A stretch of 64,000 nucleotides of DNA from the NCBI RefSeq assembly GCF_026241335.1, contig NZ_JAPHAV010000005.1, positions 124,001 to 188,000 on the forward strand, in the 5' to 3' direction. This DNA is from Ochrobactrum chromiisoli. GTDB lineage: Bacteria; Pseudomonadota; Alphaproteobacteria; Rhizobiales; Rhizobiaceae. The notes under the pieces were generated by a model. That model was not told the DNA's origin. It was given only the letters and a program-made list of their open reading frames with translations, and ran no database searches. Shown here one piece after another: positions 25,103-35,871 of the stretch. The position numbers and the translations under genes are program-made. Position 1 is the first letter of the stretch. Every line of letters starts with the position of its first letter.

Positions 25103-27150
25103 CAGTTCAGTCCACGCTTTTCAATCATTGCATCGGGCGTTGGCATCTTGCCGCGGAAGGCTTTGTAAAGCTCTTCCGGATCGCGGCTGCCACCGGCTGA
25201 ATAGATATATTGCCTGAGTTTTGCTGCCAGTTCCGGGTTAAACGCGTCGCCGGTTTCTTCAAAAGCCGCAAATGCATCGGCATCGAGAACTTCCGACCAC
25301 ATGTAAGAATAGTAACCGGCTGAATAGCCATCACCGGAGAAGACATGGGTGAAATGTGGTGTGCGGTGACGCATGATAATTGCATCTGGCATCGATAGCT
25401 TTTTCAGCGCTGCTGTTTCAAATGCCAGTGGATCGGTGATCTTTTCCTTGCCGGTATGGAACGCCATATCGACGAGCGCAGATGCGGTGAATTCAACCGT
25501 GTTGAAGCCTGCATTGAACGAGCGCGCAGCAAGCACCTTATCAAGAAGTGCCTTTGGCATGGCTTCTCCCGTGCGATAATGCACGGCGTATTTTTCAAGC
25601 ACCTGCGGCACGGTCAGCCAATGCTCGTAAAGCTGCGACGGCAATTCAACAAAGTCACGCGAAACGGCGGTGCCGGAAACGGCTGGCCATGTTACATCCG
25701 ACAAAAGTCCGTGCAGCGCATGACCAAATTCGTGGAACAGTGTGCGGGCATCATCAAGCGAAAGAAGCGCTGGCTCACCTGCCTTGGGCTTTGCAAAATT
25801 CATCACATTGTAGATGAAAGGCTTTTGCCCCGCATCGAGCTTATGGCTTGATTGTAGCGAACTCATCCACGCGCCGGAACGTTTCGATTTACGGGCAAAA
25901 TAATCGCCGAGAAACAGGCCGCGTTCGCTGCCGTCCGCATTGAGCACCTGAAACACCCGTACATCTGGATGCCAAGTGGTAATGCCCTTCTTTTCTTCAA
26001 AGCGAATACCGAAAAGGCGCGTTGCCACATCAAAGCTGGCTTCGATGATCTTTTCGAGTTGCAGATAGGGTTTCAGTTCAGCCTCATCGAAAGCAAAACG
26101 CTCGGCACGCAGCTTCTCGGCATAAAAACGCCAGTCCCATGGCGCGACCTTGTGATTGCCACCATCGGCGGCGATCAGACGTTCCAGTTCTGCTTCTTCT
26201 TCGCGCGCCTTGGCTCGCGCCTTATCCCACACGGGTTCCAGCAGGTTCATGACAGCCTCTGGCGTCTTGGCCATGGTGTCATCAAGCTTATAGGCGGCAA
26301 AATTGGCATAACCGAGCAGATGCGCCTTGCGCTCGCGCAGTTCCACCATTTCGCGCACAATCTCGCGATTGTCGTTGTCGCCTCCATTTTCGCCACGCTT
26401 GGCCCAGGCATTGAAAGCTTGCTCTCGAAGTTCCCGGTTTTCTGAAAAGCTCAAAAATGGTTCGACAATCGAGCGTGAGAGCGTCACCGCCCAAACGTCA
26501 GGTCGGCCATGTTCGCCAGCCGCACTTTGCATGGCGTTTTTAAGAAAATCGGGAAGTCCCGCAAGATCGGCTTCGTCGGTGATGAAAAGCGCCCAGCCTG
26601 CTTCATCCTTCAGCACATTCTGACCAAAGCGTGCGCCAAGCCCGGCGAGTTTTTCATTGATGCCTGCGAGTTCGCTTTTGCCTGCCTCATCAAGCTTCGC
26701 ACCAGAGCGCACAAAGCCCTTCCAGGTCTTTTCCAGCACACGCTTTGTCTCCATGTCGAGATCCAGATGATCGCGCTTTTCATACAGTGCGTTGATACGC
26801 GCAAAGAGAGCCGGGTCCATCATGATACGCGAGTAATGGCGCGACATTTTCGGCGCGATTTCGCGCTCAAGCGCCTGAATCGTATCATTGGTATGTGCAC
26901 CTGCGCGCAACCAGAAAACTGACGAAACACGGTCGAGCGCCTTGCCTGAAAGCTGTAAGGCTTTGAGCGTATTCTCAATCGTTGCCTCGGAGGCACTGTT
27001 TGCAATGGTTTCCACGTCTGCAAGGTCGTAAGCCAAAGCAGCATCAAAGGCGGGAGCGAAATCGTCATCCTTGAACGCGGTGAAATCCGGCAGGCCGAGA
27101 GGTCCATTCCATTCGGTCAGTGCATGATTATAGACGGGCGTGTCGGACAT
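25102..27150 (-). CDS. dcp: M3-family peptidyl-dipeptidase (oligopeptidase A/Dcp type)
   Basis: 682 residues from the ATG at 27150 (MSDTPVYNHALTEW). The upstream 61 in-frame codons read through the promoter region and are excluded. The zinc site HEFGHALH is at residues 473-480, with the downstream Glu in FVELPSQLYEHW and the substrate region FSGDGYSAGYYSYMWSEVLDAD. These are features of M3 peptidases, which trim cytoplasmic peptides, dipeptidyl carboxypeptidase fashion in Dcp. There is no signal peptide. It is divergent from mgtE with a 323-base gap. Confidence 0.92.
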   Translation of the reverse strand: MSDTPVYNHALTEWNGPLGLPDFTAFKDDDFAPAFDAALAYDLADVETIANSASEATIENTLKALQLSGKALDRVSSVFWLRAGAHTNDTIQALEREIAPKMSRHYSRIMMDPALFARINALYEKRDHLDLDMETKRVLEKTWKGFVRSGAKLDEAGKSELAGINEKLAGLGARFGQNVLKDEAGWALFITDEADLAGLPDFLKNAMQSAAGEHGRPDVWAVTLSRSIVEPFLSFSENRELREQAFNAWAKRGENGGDNDNREIVREMVELRERKAHLLGYANFAAYKLDDTMAKTPEAVMNLLEPVWDKARAKAREEEAELERLIAADGGNHKVAPWDWRFYAEKLRAERFAFDEAELKPYLQLEKIIEASFDVATRLFGIRFEEKKGITTWHPDVRVFQVLNADGSERGLFLGDYFARKSKRSGAWMSSLQSSHKLDAGQKPFIYNVMNFAKPKAGEPALLSLDDARTLFHEFGHALHGLLSDVTWPAVSGTAVSRDFVELPSQLYEHWLTVPQVLEKYAVHYRTGEAMPKALLDKVLAARSFNAGFNTVEFTASALVDMAFHTGKEKITDPLAFETAALKKLSMPDAIIMRHRTPHFTHVFSGDGYSAGYYSYMWSEVLDADAFAAFEETGDAFNPELAAKLRQYIYSAGGSRDPEELYKAFRGKMPTPDAMIEKRGLN

Positions 27151-27473
27151 CGCGAAACTCTCACTTAAATGAACTCGATATGAGTAAGACTTAGGATTTG
27201 AATGCGTTGAGGACAAGGGCAATTGGCAGTATAAGCAGAATATGAAAAAGCCGTCATGAAAGTCGCGCAGGGGTTGACTTTGATGCCGACCCGGCGCACA
27301 TGAGCCTTGCAGCCGCATTTTCTTTGGCTGCATTTCAACCGGAGTTTTATTCTCTTATGCCAAGCGACAGTCACAGTCGATTGTTTCAGCCGTCAAGGCA
27401 GTTCGTGATCTGATCGCTTGCGGTCGGCTTGCACGATCTGCCTCTGACGGCGGATCGACAGAAAGGCAAGCCT
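27151..27473. other. Divergent dcp-mgtE intergenic region
   Basis: This holds the promoters of dcp and mgtE. A small inverted repeat TGCAGCC/GGCTGCA (about 27308-27332) lies in it. The multi-stem pattern of an M-box magnesium riboswitch was looked for upstream of mgtE and not seen. Confidence 0.4.
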
Positions 27474-28859
27474 ATGACCGACAACAACTTCTTCTCTGAA
27501 GTGCTTAATGTTGCCGACCTCCCTGCAGCGGCAATTGCCAGCCGCATCGCCGATATTCGTACAGGTGACGCGGTCGAGATCGTCAATGAACTGGATGCAG
27601 ATGATGCAATCGCGGTTCTTGCACAGCTATCGCACGATGATGCCATCCGCCTGCTTGACCAGCCGGAACTGGAACGTGCGACCGAAATTCTTGCAAATTT
27701 ACAGCCCAATATCGCAAGCTCGCTGCTTGATGGCATGTCCGCTGACCGTGCCACGGACGTTTTCCAGGACATGGAAGATGCGGATCGGGCACGGCTTTTT
27801 CCCATTCTCGCGCCTGAGACAAAGGCTGCGTTGAAAAAGCTTATGGGCTATCCGCCGAACACGGCTGGTAGTCTGATGACCATTGAATTCATCACGGTTC
27901 CTTCGGACTGGAATGTCGGGCAAACGCTTGATCATATTCGTAAGGTCGAGCGCACACGGGAGACGGTTTATGCAATCTATGTGGTTGAGCCACAGACCCG
28001 CGTTCTGCTGGGCGTGGTCAGCCTGCGTCGTCTGATTGTTCGTGAGCTTGATGAGCCGATCCTCTCGCTTGCCCGCGATGATGATCCGATCACCATTTCG
28101 CCCCTTGCCAACCGTGAAGATGTTGCGCGGCTTTTCCGCAAGCACGACCTTCTGGCGGTGCCTGTCGTTGATGACAGCCGCCACATCATCGGCATTGTTA
28201 CTGTCGATGATGTGCTGGATGCCATGACCGAGGATGCCAGCGAAGATGCTTATCGTTTTGGCGGCATGGAGGCACTTGATAAGCCTTATATGCGCATCGG
28301 CTTTGGCGAAATGCTTAAAAAACGCGGTGGCTGGCTGGGTATCCTGTTCCTTGGCGAAATGCTGACCGCAAGTGCGATGCAGCATTTTGAGCTGGAGCTG
28401 GAAAAAGCACTGGTTCTGACCTTGTTTATTCCGTTGATCATGTCGTCCGGCGGTAATTCCGGTTCGCAGGCAACCTCGCTGATCATTCGCGCGCTGGCTC
28501 TACAGGAACTGACGCTTAAGGATTGGTGGCGGGTCGCAATTCGCGAAATACCAACCGGTCTGGCACTTGGTGCATTCCTTGGGTTTATCGGTGTTGTCCG
28601 TATTGCTATCTGGCAGAATCTCGGCATCTATGACTATGGAGAGCACTGGATGCTGGTTGCGGTCACGGTGGGGATGGCGCTTGTCTGTATCGTGACCTTC
28701 GGCTCGCTGACAGGTTCGATGCTGCCGTTCATTCTGCGCAGACTGGGCTTTGATCCGGCAAGTGCCTCGGCGCCTTTTGTCGCCACACTGGTTGATGTGA
28801 CGGGTCTCGTGATCTATTTCAGCGTTGCGCTGGTCATTTTGTCGGGTACCTTGTTATAG
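27474..28859 (+). CDS. mgtE: Magnesium transporter MgtE
   Basis: 461 residues with the standard MgtE order: an N-terminal helical superhelix (LNVADLPAAAIASRIADIR onward), two CBS domains (about residues 145-265, ending GIVTVDDVLDAMTEDASED), and five membrane helices with the pore motif SSGGNSGSQATSL and GSMLPFILRRLGFDPASAS. It is a Mg2+ channel gated by cytosolic Mg2+ through the acidic N and CBS domains. The ATG at 27474 has AAAGG eight bases upstream; the longer frame from 27429 adds 15 weak residues. Confidence 0.95.
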   Translation: MTDNNFFSEVLNVADLPAAAIASRIADIRTGDAVEIVNELDADDAIAVLAQLSHDDAIRLLDQPELERATEILANLQPNIASSLLDGMSADRATDVFQDMEDADRARLFPILAPETKAALKKLMGYPPNTAGSLMTIEFITVPSDWNVGQTLDHIRKVERTRETVYAIYVVEPQTRVLLGVVSLRRLIVRELDEPILSLARDDDPITISPLANREDVARLFRKHDLLAVPVVDDSRHIIGIVTVDDVLDAMTEDASEDAYRFGGMEALDKPYMRIGFGEMLKKRGGWLGILFLGEMLTASAMQHFELELEKALVLTLFIPLIMSSGGNSGSQATSLIIRALALQELTLKDWWRVAIREIPTGLALGAFLGFIGVVRIAIWQNLGIYDYGEHWMLVAVTVGMALVCIVTFGSLTGSMLPFILRRLGFDPASASAPFVATLVDVTGLVIYFSVALVILSGTLL

Positions 28860-28929
28860 AAACACCGGCAAAACTGTCACAATCAGCCTGTAAACAAACA
28901 TCTAAATCCGGTCTTTTCGGGTTAAATGA

Positions 28930-28953
28930 GGGGCAGTTTCGCGCTGCCCCTTT
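28930..28953 (+). terminator. Terminator after mgtE
   Basis: GGGGCAG (28930-28936) pairs with CTGCCCC (28944-28950) with a seven-base loop, followed by TTTCT. It lies 70 bases past the mgtE stop. Confidence 0.75.
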
Positions 28954-29045
28954 CTAAAACGTAAAAAAACCTGTAAGAGCGCCCCATTGATTTTCCGTGC
29001 ATCCATCTTGGCGCGGCTCCCAACTCATACAGAAGTGATCTCTAT

Positions 29046-30872
29046 ATGGAATTGCGTAATATCGCTATTATCGCACACGTCGACCATGGCAAAACAACGC
29101 TGGTCGACGAACTGCTGAAGCAGTCCGGCTCTTTCCGCGACAATCAGCGCGTTGCAGAACGCATGATGGACTCCAACGATATCGAGCGCGAGCGCGGCAT
29201 CACCATTCTCGCCAAGGCCACTTCGGTTGTCTGGAAGAACACCCGCATCAACATCGTCGACACGCCCGGCCACGCCGATTTTGGTGGTGAAGTTGAGCGT
29301 ATTCTCTCGATGGTGGACGGCGCTATCGTTCTCGTTGATGCTGCTGAAGGCCCAATGCCACAGACGAAGTTCGTGGTTGGCAAGGCGCTTAAGGTTGGTC
29401 TGAAGCCAATCGTTGCGATCAACAAGATCGATCGCCCGGATGGCCGTCATGAAGAAGTCATCAACGAAGTGTTTGACCTTTTTGCCAACCTCGACGCAAC
29501 TGACGAGCAGCTCGACTTTCCGGTGCTTTACGGTTCAGGCCGCAATGGCTGGATGGCATTGAACCCAGACGGCCCAAAGGACGAAGGTCTTGCGCCGCTG
29601 TTCGATCTGGTTCTCAAGCACGTTCCTGCGCCAAAGGTTGCGGAAGGTCCGTTCCGTATGATCGGCACGATCCTCGAAGCTGATCCGTTCCTTGGCCGCA
29701 TCATCACCGGTCGCATCCATTCCGGTTCGATCAAGCCGAACCAGAGCGTTAAGGTTCTTGATCAGGAAGGTAAGCTTCTTGAAAACGGCCGTATTTCGAA
29801 GATCCTCGCTTTCCGCGGTATCGATCGTCAGCCGATTGAAGAAGCACAGGCAGGCGACATCGTTGCTATTGCCGGTCTTTCCAAGGGCACGGTTGCAGAC
29901 ACGTTCTGCGATCCTTCCGTGACCACACCACTTGAAGCGCAGCCGATTGATCCACCGACCGTAACCATGTCCTTCATCGTCAATGACAGTCCGCTGGCTG
30001 GCACGGAAGGTGATAAGGTTACCAGCCGCGTGATCCGCGATCGCCTGATGAAAGAAGCTGAAGGCAGTGTTGCTCTCAAGATTGAAGAATCCGGCGAAAA
30101 GGATTCGTTCTTCGTTTCCGGTCGTGGCGAATTGCAGCTTGCTGTTCTGATCGAAAACATGCGCCGTGAAGGTTTTGAGCTTGGCGTTTCGCGTCCACGT
30201 GTTGTCATGAAGGACGGCGAAAACGGCGAGAAGCTGGAGCCTGTCGAAGAAGTCGTCATCGACGTTGATGAAGAATATTCGGGCACCGTTGTTCAGAAGA
30301 TGTCTGAACGCAAAGCCGAAATGGTCGAACTGCGTCCTTCGGGCGGCAACCGCGTTCGTATGGTGTTCTACGCACCGACCCGTGGTCTGATCGGCTATCA
30401 GTCGGAACTTTTGACCGATACACGCGGCACGGCGATCATGAACCGCCTGTTCCACGATTATCAGCCATATAAGGGTGAAATCGCTGGCCGTAACAATGGC
30501 GTTCTGATCTCCAACGATCAGGGTGAAGCTGTTGCCTATGCGCTCTTTAACCTTGAAGATCGTGGTCCAATGATCATTGACGCAGGCGTCAAGGTTTACC
30601 AGGGCATGCTGATCGGCATCCACTCACGCGATAACGACCTTGAAGTAAACGTGCTGAAGGGCAAGAAGCTCACCAACGTTCGCGCGGCAGGCAAGGATGA
30701 AGCTGTGAAGCTGACGCCGCCGATCCGCATGACACTGGAACGCGCTCTGTCATGGATTCAGGACGACGAACTGGTTGAAGTCACGCCAAAGTCGATCCGT
30801 CTGCGCAAGCTCTATCTCGATCCAAATGAGCGTAAGCGTTTTGAAAAGAGCAGCAAGTCAAGCGCTGCCTGA
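29046..30872 (+). CDS. typA: Translational GTPase TypA/BipA
   Basis: 608 residues, the normal length. The G domain shows [10 protein letters not shown] (Lys16 of the P-loop), [15 protein letters not shown] and NKIDRPD; EF-G-like domains follow, and the BipA-specific C-terminal domain includes [12 protein letters not shown]. TypA binds ribosomes and supports assembly and stress growth, particularly in the cold. It is a single-gene unit, with terminators before and after. Confidence 0.97.
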   Translation: MELRNIAIIAHVDHGKTTLVDELLKQSGSFRDNQRVAERMMDSNDIERERGITILAKATSVVWKNTRINIVDTPGHADFGGEVERILSMVDGAIVLVDAAEGPMPQTKFVVGKALKVGLKPIVAINKIDRPDGRHEEVINEVFDLFANLDATDEQLDFPVLYGSGRNGWMALNPDGPKDEGLAPLFDLVLKHVPAPKVAEGPFRMIGTILEADPFLGRIITGRIHSGSIKPNQSVKVLDQEGKLLENGRISKILAFRGIDRQPIEEAQAGDIVAIAGLSKGTVADTFCDPSVTTPLEAQPIDPPTVTMSFIVNDSPLAGTEGDKVTSRVIRDRLMKEAEGSVALKIEESGEKDSFFVSGRGELQLAVLIENMRREGFELGVSRPRVVMKDGENGEKLEPVEEVVIDVDEEYSGTVVQKMSERKAEMVELRPSGGNRVRMVFYAPTRGLIGYQSELLTDTRGTAIMNRLFHDYQPYKGEIAGRNNGVLISNDQGEAVAYALFNLEDRGPMIIDAGVKVYQGMLIGIHSRDNDLEVNVLKGKKLTNVRAAGKDEAVKLTPPIRMTLERALSWIQDDELVEVTPKSIRLRKLYLDPNERKRFEKSSKSSAA

Positions 30873-30889
30873 TCTTTCTGATGCTATAA

Positions 30890-30917
30890 AAAAACGGCGC
30901 CTTCGGGCGCCGTTTTT
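30890..30917. terminator. Terminator after typA
   Basis: A 12-base-pair stem AAAAACGGCGCC/GGCGCCGTTTTT encloses a TTCG tetraloop. It can serve both typA and the convergent ABC operon, whose last gene ends at 30942. Confidence 0.95.
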
Positions 30918-30941
30918 GTTTGGGGTAACAAGATTTATTCT

Positions 30942-31886
30942 TTATCGCTCGCCGCGGCGATAGGGCTGCATCAGCGCCTGTGGAACGCGTGCTCGGCGCG
31001 CCATAACAATCAGCGCCACAATCGACATGATATATGGGATCATCAGGAAGAGCTGATAAGGCACGAGCTTGCCGTAAACGGTTTGTAGACGCAGCTGGAA
31101 CGCGTCAAAGAGCGCAAACAGCAAGGCGCCTAAAAGTGCGCGCGCAGGCTTCCATGAGGCAAATACGACGAGCGCGATACACACCCAGCCGCGTCCCTGC
31201 ATCATGGTCGGGAAGAACGAGTTGAACGCGGAGAGCGTGAGAAACGAGCCGCCAACAGCCATCAATGCACTGCCGAACATGATGGTGAAAATACGCACCC
31301 GGATCGGGTTGATGCCTTGCGCTTCGGCTGCATGTGGATTTTCACCGGTCATGCGTATGGCAAGGCCCAACGGCGTACGGAAAAGCACATAACCAAGCAG
31401 CAGTGCCAGTGGAATGGCGATCCATGTGAGTGCTGTCTGGGTGCCGAGCACCGGTCCAATAAACGGAATATCCGCAAGCCAAGACGGATTGACTGGCTGG
31501 AACGGTGTGATTGTCGGTGGTGTGGAAGACAATGGCACCAGCAGACGAAACAGGAAATAGCTCAGACTCGACGCAAACAGCGTGATGCCAAGGCCGACCA
31601 CATGCTGCGACAGGCCGAGTGGAACGGTCAGCGCTGCGTGCAGCAGGCCAAAAACAGCACCCGATGCGGCAGCAGCCAGCACGCCGACCCAAAGATCTGC
31701 CCCGTTGAAGACGGTCAGCCAGCCGATCATTGCGCCAAAGGTCATGATGCCTTCGATGCCGAGATTCAGAACGCCTGCACGTTCGCAATAAAGTGCGCCG
31801 AGCGTGCCGAAAATCAGCGGTGTTGCGATGCGCAGAACCGATACCCAGAGGCCAGCGGAAAGCAGGATATCCATCAACTCGTTCAT
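30942..31886 (-). CDS. BMP-type ABC importer, permease 2
   Basis: 314 residues, strongly hydrophobic, with the nucleoside-permease pattern of BPD_transp_2: IFGTLGALYCERAGVLNLGIEGIM near residue 25-50 and AIRMTGENPHAAEAQGI in the loop after mid-protein. It pairs with the permease encoded just upstream to form the membrane channel. The start overlaps the stop of that gene by four bases (31883-31886), so translation is coupled. It is the last gene of the operon and ends before the typA terminator. The cargo is likely a nucleobase, nucleoside or related heterocycle. Confidence 0.9.
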   Translation of the reverse strand: MNELMDILLSAGLWVSVLRIATPLIFGTLGALYCERAGVLNLGIEGIMTFGAMIGWLTVFNGADLWVGVLAAAASGAVFGLLHAALTVPLGLSQHVVGLGITLFASSLSYFLFRLLVPLSSTPPTITPFQPVNPSWLADIPFIGPVLGTQTALTWIAIPLALLLGYVLFRTPLGLAIRMTGENPHAAEAQGINPIRVRIFTIMFGSALMAVGGSFLTLSAFNSFFPTMMQGRGWVCIALVVFASWKPARALLGALLFALFDAFQLRLQTVYGKLVPYQLFLMIPYIMSIVALIVMARRARVPQALMQPYRRGER

Positions 31887-32926
31887 CGGGCGATCCTGTA
31901 TTGGGTGAAGAAGAGGGCGACCAGCATGGTGAGCAGCGACAGTGCAACCGTCACATCGGCGATGAAGCTCGGAATGCCAATGGCGCGGCTCATGCCGTCT
32001 GCGCCAACGAACATGGCTGCTGCAAAAAGGGCCGAAAAAATCGCACCAATGGGGTTCAGATTGGCAAGCATGGCAACGATGATGCCGGAATAGCCAAAGC
32101 CCGGCGACAGATCGGTTGTGACATAACCTTTGACACCCATGACCTGTATCGCACCGGCAAGACCCGCAAGGCCGCCGGAAATGCAGGCGACTTTCACCAG
32201 CGTTTTGCCAAGGGGTACACCTGCAAAACGCGCGGCTTTCGGGTTAAGTCCCGCAGCTTTGGTTTCAAGACCAAACACGGTGCGCTTTTGGACATAGGCG
32301 ATGATCAGCGCAAGCGCGATGGCAATCAGAATGCCGATATGGAGCCGCATGCCCGGCATGATTTTTGGCAGCACGGCTGCATCCGGTACAGGTTCCGACT
32401 GCGGCCAGCCGAAAGCCAGCGGGTCTTTCATCGGGCCTTCGATCATCATCGAAACGAATAGAACAGCCACGAAATTGAGCAGCAGCGTGGTCACGACTTC
32501 ATCAACGCCAAAGCGCAGGCGAAGGCCGAGCGGGATCAGCAGAAAGATCATGCCAGCAATCGCACCCACGATCAGCAGCAGCGGAATGAGTAAGGGCGCT
32601 GGCAGGGCTAATTGCGTGCCAAGTGCCACAACTGCCAGTGCACCCATATAGAACTGGCCTTCGGCACCGATATTCCAGAGCTTTGAGCGGAAAGCGACAG
32701 CCGCAGCAAGGCCGGTCAGCATCAGCGGGGTCGCGCGGGTCAGTGTTTCGGTAATCGAAAGCTTTGTACCGAATGCGCCGATTGCAATCTGGCGAAAGGA
32801 TTCAAGTACAGGGGCGCCCGCGGCTGCGATCAGCAGGCCAGCCAGCACAAAGGCAGCGAGAACCGCAAGAACCGGAGCCGTTGCCACCAGAGCCATGGGC
32901 CTTGTTTCGCGTCTTTCAATACGCAT
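31883..32926 (-). CDS. BMP-type ABC importer, permease 1
   Basis: 347 residues with about nine or ten membrane segments. Family marks are TRATPLMLTGLAAAVAFRSKLWNIGAEGQ near the N-terminus (in parts), LLLNFVAVLF, and GLNPKAARFAGVPLGKTL. It forms a heterodimeric channel with the product of 30942-31886. Its start shares one base with the stop of the ATPase gene (32926) and its stop overlaps the next start by four bases, as in a tightly coupled operon. Confidence 0.9.
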   Translation of the reverse strand: MRIERRETRPMALVATAPVLAVLAAFVLAGLLIAAAGAPVLESFRQIAIGAFGTKLSITETLTRATPLMLTGLAAAVAFRSKLWNIGAEGQFYMGALAVVALGTQLALPAPLLIPLLLIVGAIAGMIFLLIPLGLRLRFGVDEVVTTLLLNFVAVLFVSMMIEGPMKDPLAFGWPQSEPVPDAAVLPKIMPGMRLHIGILIAIALALIIAYVQKRTVFGLETKAAGLNPKAARFAGVPLGKTLVKVACISGGLAGLAGAIQVMGVKGYVTTDLSPGFGYSGIIVAMLANLNPIGAIFSALFAAAMFVGADGMSRAIGIPSFIADVTVALSLLTMLVALFFTQYRIAR

Positions 32927-34455
32927 CAGTTGAGCCCCTTCGTAGTATTATTCTGCCATTCGCCGGCCATCATCAGGCCCAGTCTTTGCGCATTGGCCTC
33001 GGCTGCATCAATGGGTGGAGACAGCTTTCCTTTGACGATAGCCTGCACGCGGTCGGCAAGGCCGATAATTTCGTCAAGGTCTTCCGAGATAAGCAGCACG
33101 GCAGCACCTTTGGCCCGCGCTTCCAGAATGCGGGCATGAATGGCAGCGACTGCACCTTCATCAAGGCCGCGCGTTGGCTGGGCAGCAATTAAAATGCGCG
33201 GGGCTGTTTCAAGGTTGCGGCCCAGAATGAGTTTCTGCATGTTGCCGCCTGAAAGCAGACGAATGCGGCTGTCGGGCGTGCCGCCACGCACATCGAAATC
33301 TTTAATGATGCGGTTGGTAAATTCACGCGCAGCCGTTCGATTGACCAGAATGCCACTGGAAAATTGCCGATCGCGGACGCGCTCAAGTATAGCGTTTTCC
33401 CAAAGTGTGAGATCGCCGATTGCGCCTTCCGCATTGCGATCTTCCGGGATACGGCCAACACCCATTCCCACAAACTGACGCGGATCAAACTTCTTAACCG
33501 CCTCGCCGAACATAACGAGTGAGCCACTGGCAGGCTGGCTGAGGCCGGAAACAAGACGGCCGAGCGCCGCCTGACCATTGCCGGAAACGCCGATGATGCC
33601 GAGGGTTTCGCCAGCGCGCAGATGAAAATCAAGATCGGTCAAGCGCGCCACACCATCTTCCACCACAGTGACATTCTTTGCTTCAAGCAAAGTCTCGCCG
33701 GGGGTGGCGGCTGCGCGCGAAGGGCGCGAAACACGGCGGCCAACCATCAGTTCAGCCAGCTCTTCCTTGGAGGTTTCGGACGCTTTGCGTTCTGCGACAA
33801 GCTTGCCGCCACGCAAGACCACAACACGGTCAGCGGCAGACATGACTTCATGCAGCTTGTGCGAAATGAAGATGAGTGACAGGCCCTGACGCGCCATTTC
33901 TTTCAATGTCGCAAACAGATTTTCGGCTTCCTGTGTGGTCAGAACGGCAGTCGGCTCGTCGAGGATCAGAATATCGGCATCGTTGTAGAGCGCTTTTAGA
34001 ATTTCCACGCGTTGCTGCTCGCCGACCGATAGATCGCCAAGCCGTGCATCGGGATCGACCTGCAAGCCAAAGCGTTTGGCAATTTCCGAAATCTTCGTTC
34101 GCGCTGCACCATGCGCTGATTTTAGTTTCCAGAGGCTTTCGGTGCCCGTGATGATGTTTTCCAGAACCGTGAGATTGGGAGCCAGTGTAAAATGCTGATG
34201 CACCATACCAACGCCCGCATCGATTGCGGCGCGTGGCTTACCCTGCGGGATTTCGGTGCCCTTGACGAAAACGCGCCCTTCATCAGGCACGTAATGGCCG
34301 AACAGAATGTTCATTAGCGTGGTTTTGCCAGCGCCATTTTCGCCTAAGAAAGCGAGGATTTCGCCGCGCTCAAGCTTTAACGAAATAGCGTCATTGGCGG
34401 TCAGCGTGCCAAAGCGTTTGGTTATATTTTGCAGTTCGAGAACTGTGGTGGTCAT
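32926..34455 (-). CDS. BMP-type ABC importer, ATP-binding protein
   Basis: 509 residues with two ABC domains. The first has Walker A GENGAGKTTLM at about residues 38-48, signature LSVGEQQRVEI and Walker B ILILDEPTAVL. The second has a degenerate Walker A (GVSGNGQAAL), a signature LSGGNMQK and RILIAAQPTRGLDEG, as is usual for nucleoside importers of this class. It energises uptake at the inner membrane. The start overlaps the amidase stop by four bases, showing the amidase belongs to the same operon. Confidence 0.92.
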   Translation of the reverse strand: MTTTVLELQNITKRFGTLTANDAISLKLERGEILAFLGENGAGKTTLMNILFGHYVPDEGRVFVKGTEIPQGKPRAAIDAGVGMVHQHFTLAPNLTVLENIITGTESLWKLKSAHGAARTKISEIAKRFGLQVDPDARLGDLSVGEQQRVEILKALYNDADILILDEPTAVLTTQEAENLFATLKEMARQGLSLIFISHKLHEVMSAADRVVVLRGGKLVAERKASETSKEELAELMVGRRVSRPSRAAATPGETLLEAKNVTVVEDGVARLTDLDFHLRAGETLGIIGVSGNGQAALGRLVSGLSQPASGSLVMFGEAVKKFDPRQFVGMGVGRIPEDRNAEGAIGDLTLWENAILERVRDRQFSSGILVNRTAAREFTNRIIKDFDVRGGTPDSRIRLLSGGNMQKLILGRNLETAPRILIAAQPTRGLDEGAVAAIHARILEARAKGAAVLLISEDLDEIIGLADRVQAIVKGKLSPPIDAAEANAQRLGLMMAGEWQNNTTKGLN

Positions 34456-35852
34456 GCGTTCAACCCCGCAACGCCAAATTTATGCTGAAAGCGACAGTCC
34501 TCTTCCATCAACTCGCCCAGGTTTAAGAGAAGATTGTCCTCTCCCATACGAGCAATCAACTGAATTGCAAGCGGCATACCGTTTGCGTCCGTGCCAAAAG
34601 GCATGGAAAGCGCCGGAAAGCCGGAAATATTGGCCAAGGCCGCATAAGGCGCGAATGCATTCATCTTATGCCAATGTGCGTCCACATCGTCATGATCCAT
34701 AGGATATGAGCCGACCGGCTGCGGACCAAGCGCCAGCATCGGCGTTATTAACACATCAATGTCATGGAAAATCTGCCAGAGTTGATAGGCGGTCATAACG
34801 CCGCCATTCATGGCGTCGTAGAGTTCGACTGCGCTCATTCTGCGTCCGCGCAATGCCACGGCTTGCGTCAGTCTTTCAAGCTTATCTTCGTCAATTGAGA
34901 ATGCATCAATCGCCGATGCCAGATTGGCCGAGATGATCCGGTCAAAAGCTGTGGCACTCGTGTCAACGAGCGGGGAAAGAGCATCCGCATCGATCGCCCG
35001 AATTGTGTGGCCTTGCGCTTCGAGAAAGCGGGCTGCATCTTCAACCACTTGTTGACGCTCTTCCGTTACCGGATATTTGGTCAAATCTCCCGAAACAATA
35101 CCGATGCGCAATTTTGAGAGGTTCGTGTCCGGTACGAATGCCAAATCAGGCAGGAAGCTTTCGGCGTTGCCAGCAACGAGCGGGAATAAAGTCTTTGCAT
35201 CGCGAATTGAACGGCAAAGCGCAAATTCGCTTGCGATGCCTGCGAGATAATTGCCGAAATGCGGACCGGCTGGCATAGCGCCACGGCTTGGCTTGAGGCC
35301 GATCAGCCCACAAGTTGCCGCTGGAACGCGGATCGAACCACCAGCATCGGTTGCGTGCGCTATTGAAACAATACCGGCTGCCACGGCTGCGGCTGCACCG
35401 CCCGACGATCCGGCAGGCGAGAGTGTGTCGTCGAACGGATGACGAGCGACGGGGCCGTCTATCGGCTCGCTCGCAAGCGCCATGCCGAATTCTGGAACGG
35501 TTGTCGTGCCGAAAAAGTTAAGGCCCGCTTTGCGCAAACGCGCAGCGAGTTCTGAATCAAGGTCTCGCGGTGCATTCGCACAGGCGCGCGAACCAAGCCG
35601 GATTGGAAGTCCAGCGCAGGGTCCGCCTAAGTCCTTGAACAGCGATGGCACTCCGGCGAATGGCGCTTTGTGATCAAAAGCACTCGCATTTTTGCGCCCC
35701 AATTCTTCATCGAGATATGCAATGGCGCCCAGAGGGCGCCATTTTTCTGCGGCTTCAATCGCGGCATCCATGGCCTCTCGTGCGGTCAAAACGCCTTTCG
35801 CAATCGCGAGTGCGAGCGCTGTTGCATCCTGTTGCTTCATATCGAGTGCCAC
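34452..35852 (-). CDS. Amidase (amidase-signature family)
   Basis: About 466 residues. The Ser-cisSer-Lys triad region of the amidase-signature family is visible: FKDLGG for the lysine, [16 protein letters not shown] for the cis-serine, and [16 protein letters not shown] for the nucleophile serine. It hydrolyses an amide in the cytoplasm. The start is a GTG at 35852, with AGGA seven bases upstream; an ATG four codons later lacks a binding site. It lies between the binding-protein gene (19 bases) and the ATPase gene (4-base overlap), so it probably acts on the imported compound. Confidence 0.88.
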   Translation of the reverse strand: MALDMKQQDATALALAIAKGVLTAREAMDAAIEAAEKWRPLGAIAYLDEELGRKNASAFDHKAPFAGVPSLFKDLGGPCAGLPIRLGSRACANAPRDLDSELAARLRKAGLNFFGTTTVPEFGMALASEPIDGPVARHPFDDTLSPAGSSGGAAAAVAAGIVSIAHATDAGGSIRVPAATCGLIGLKPSRGAMPAGPHFGNYLAGIASEFALCRSIRDAKTLFPLVAGNAESFLPDLAFVPDTNLSKLRIGIVSGDLTKYPVTEERQQVVEDAARFLEAQGHTIRAIDADALSPLVDTSATAFDRIISANLASAIDAFSIDEDKLERLTQAVALRGRRMSAVELYDAMNGGVMTAYQLWQIFHDIDVLITPMLALGPQPVGSYPMDHDDVDAHWHKMNAFAPYAALANISGFPALSMPFGTDANGMPLAIQLIARMGEDNLLLNLGELMEEDCRFQHKFGVAGLNA

Positions 35853-35871
35853 GTTGCTGTCCTGAAATTTC

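Noticed and set aside
27151..27473. M-box riboswitch upstream of mgtE
   Set aside because: Only one small inverted repeat was seen and none of the conserved multi-stem pattern, so no riboswitch is called.
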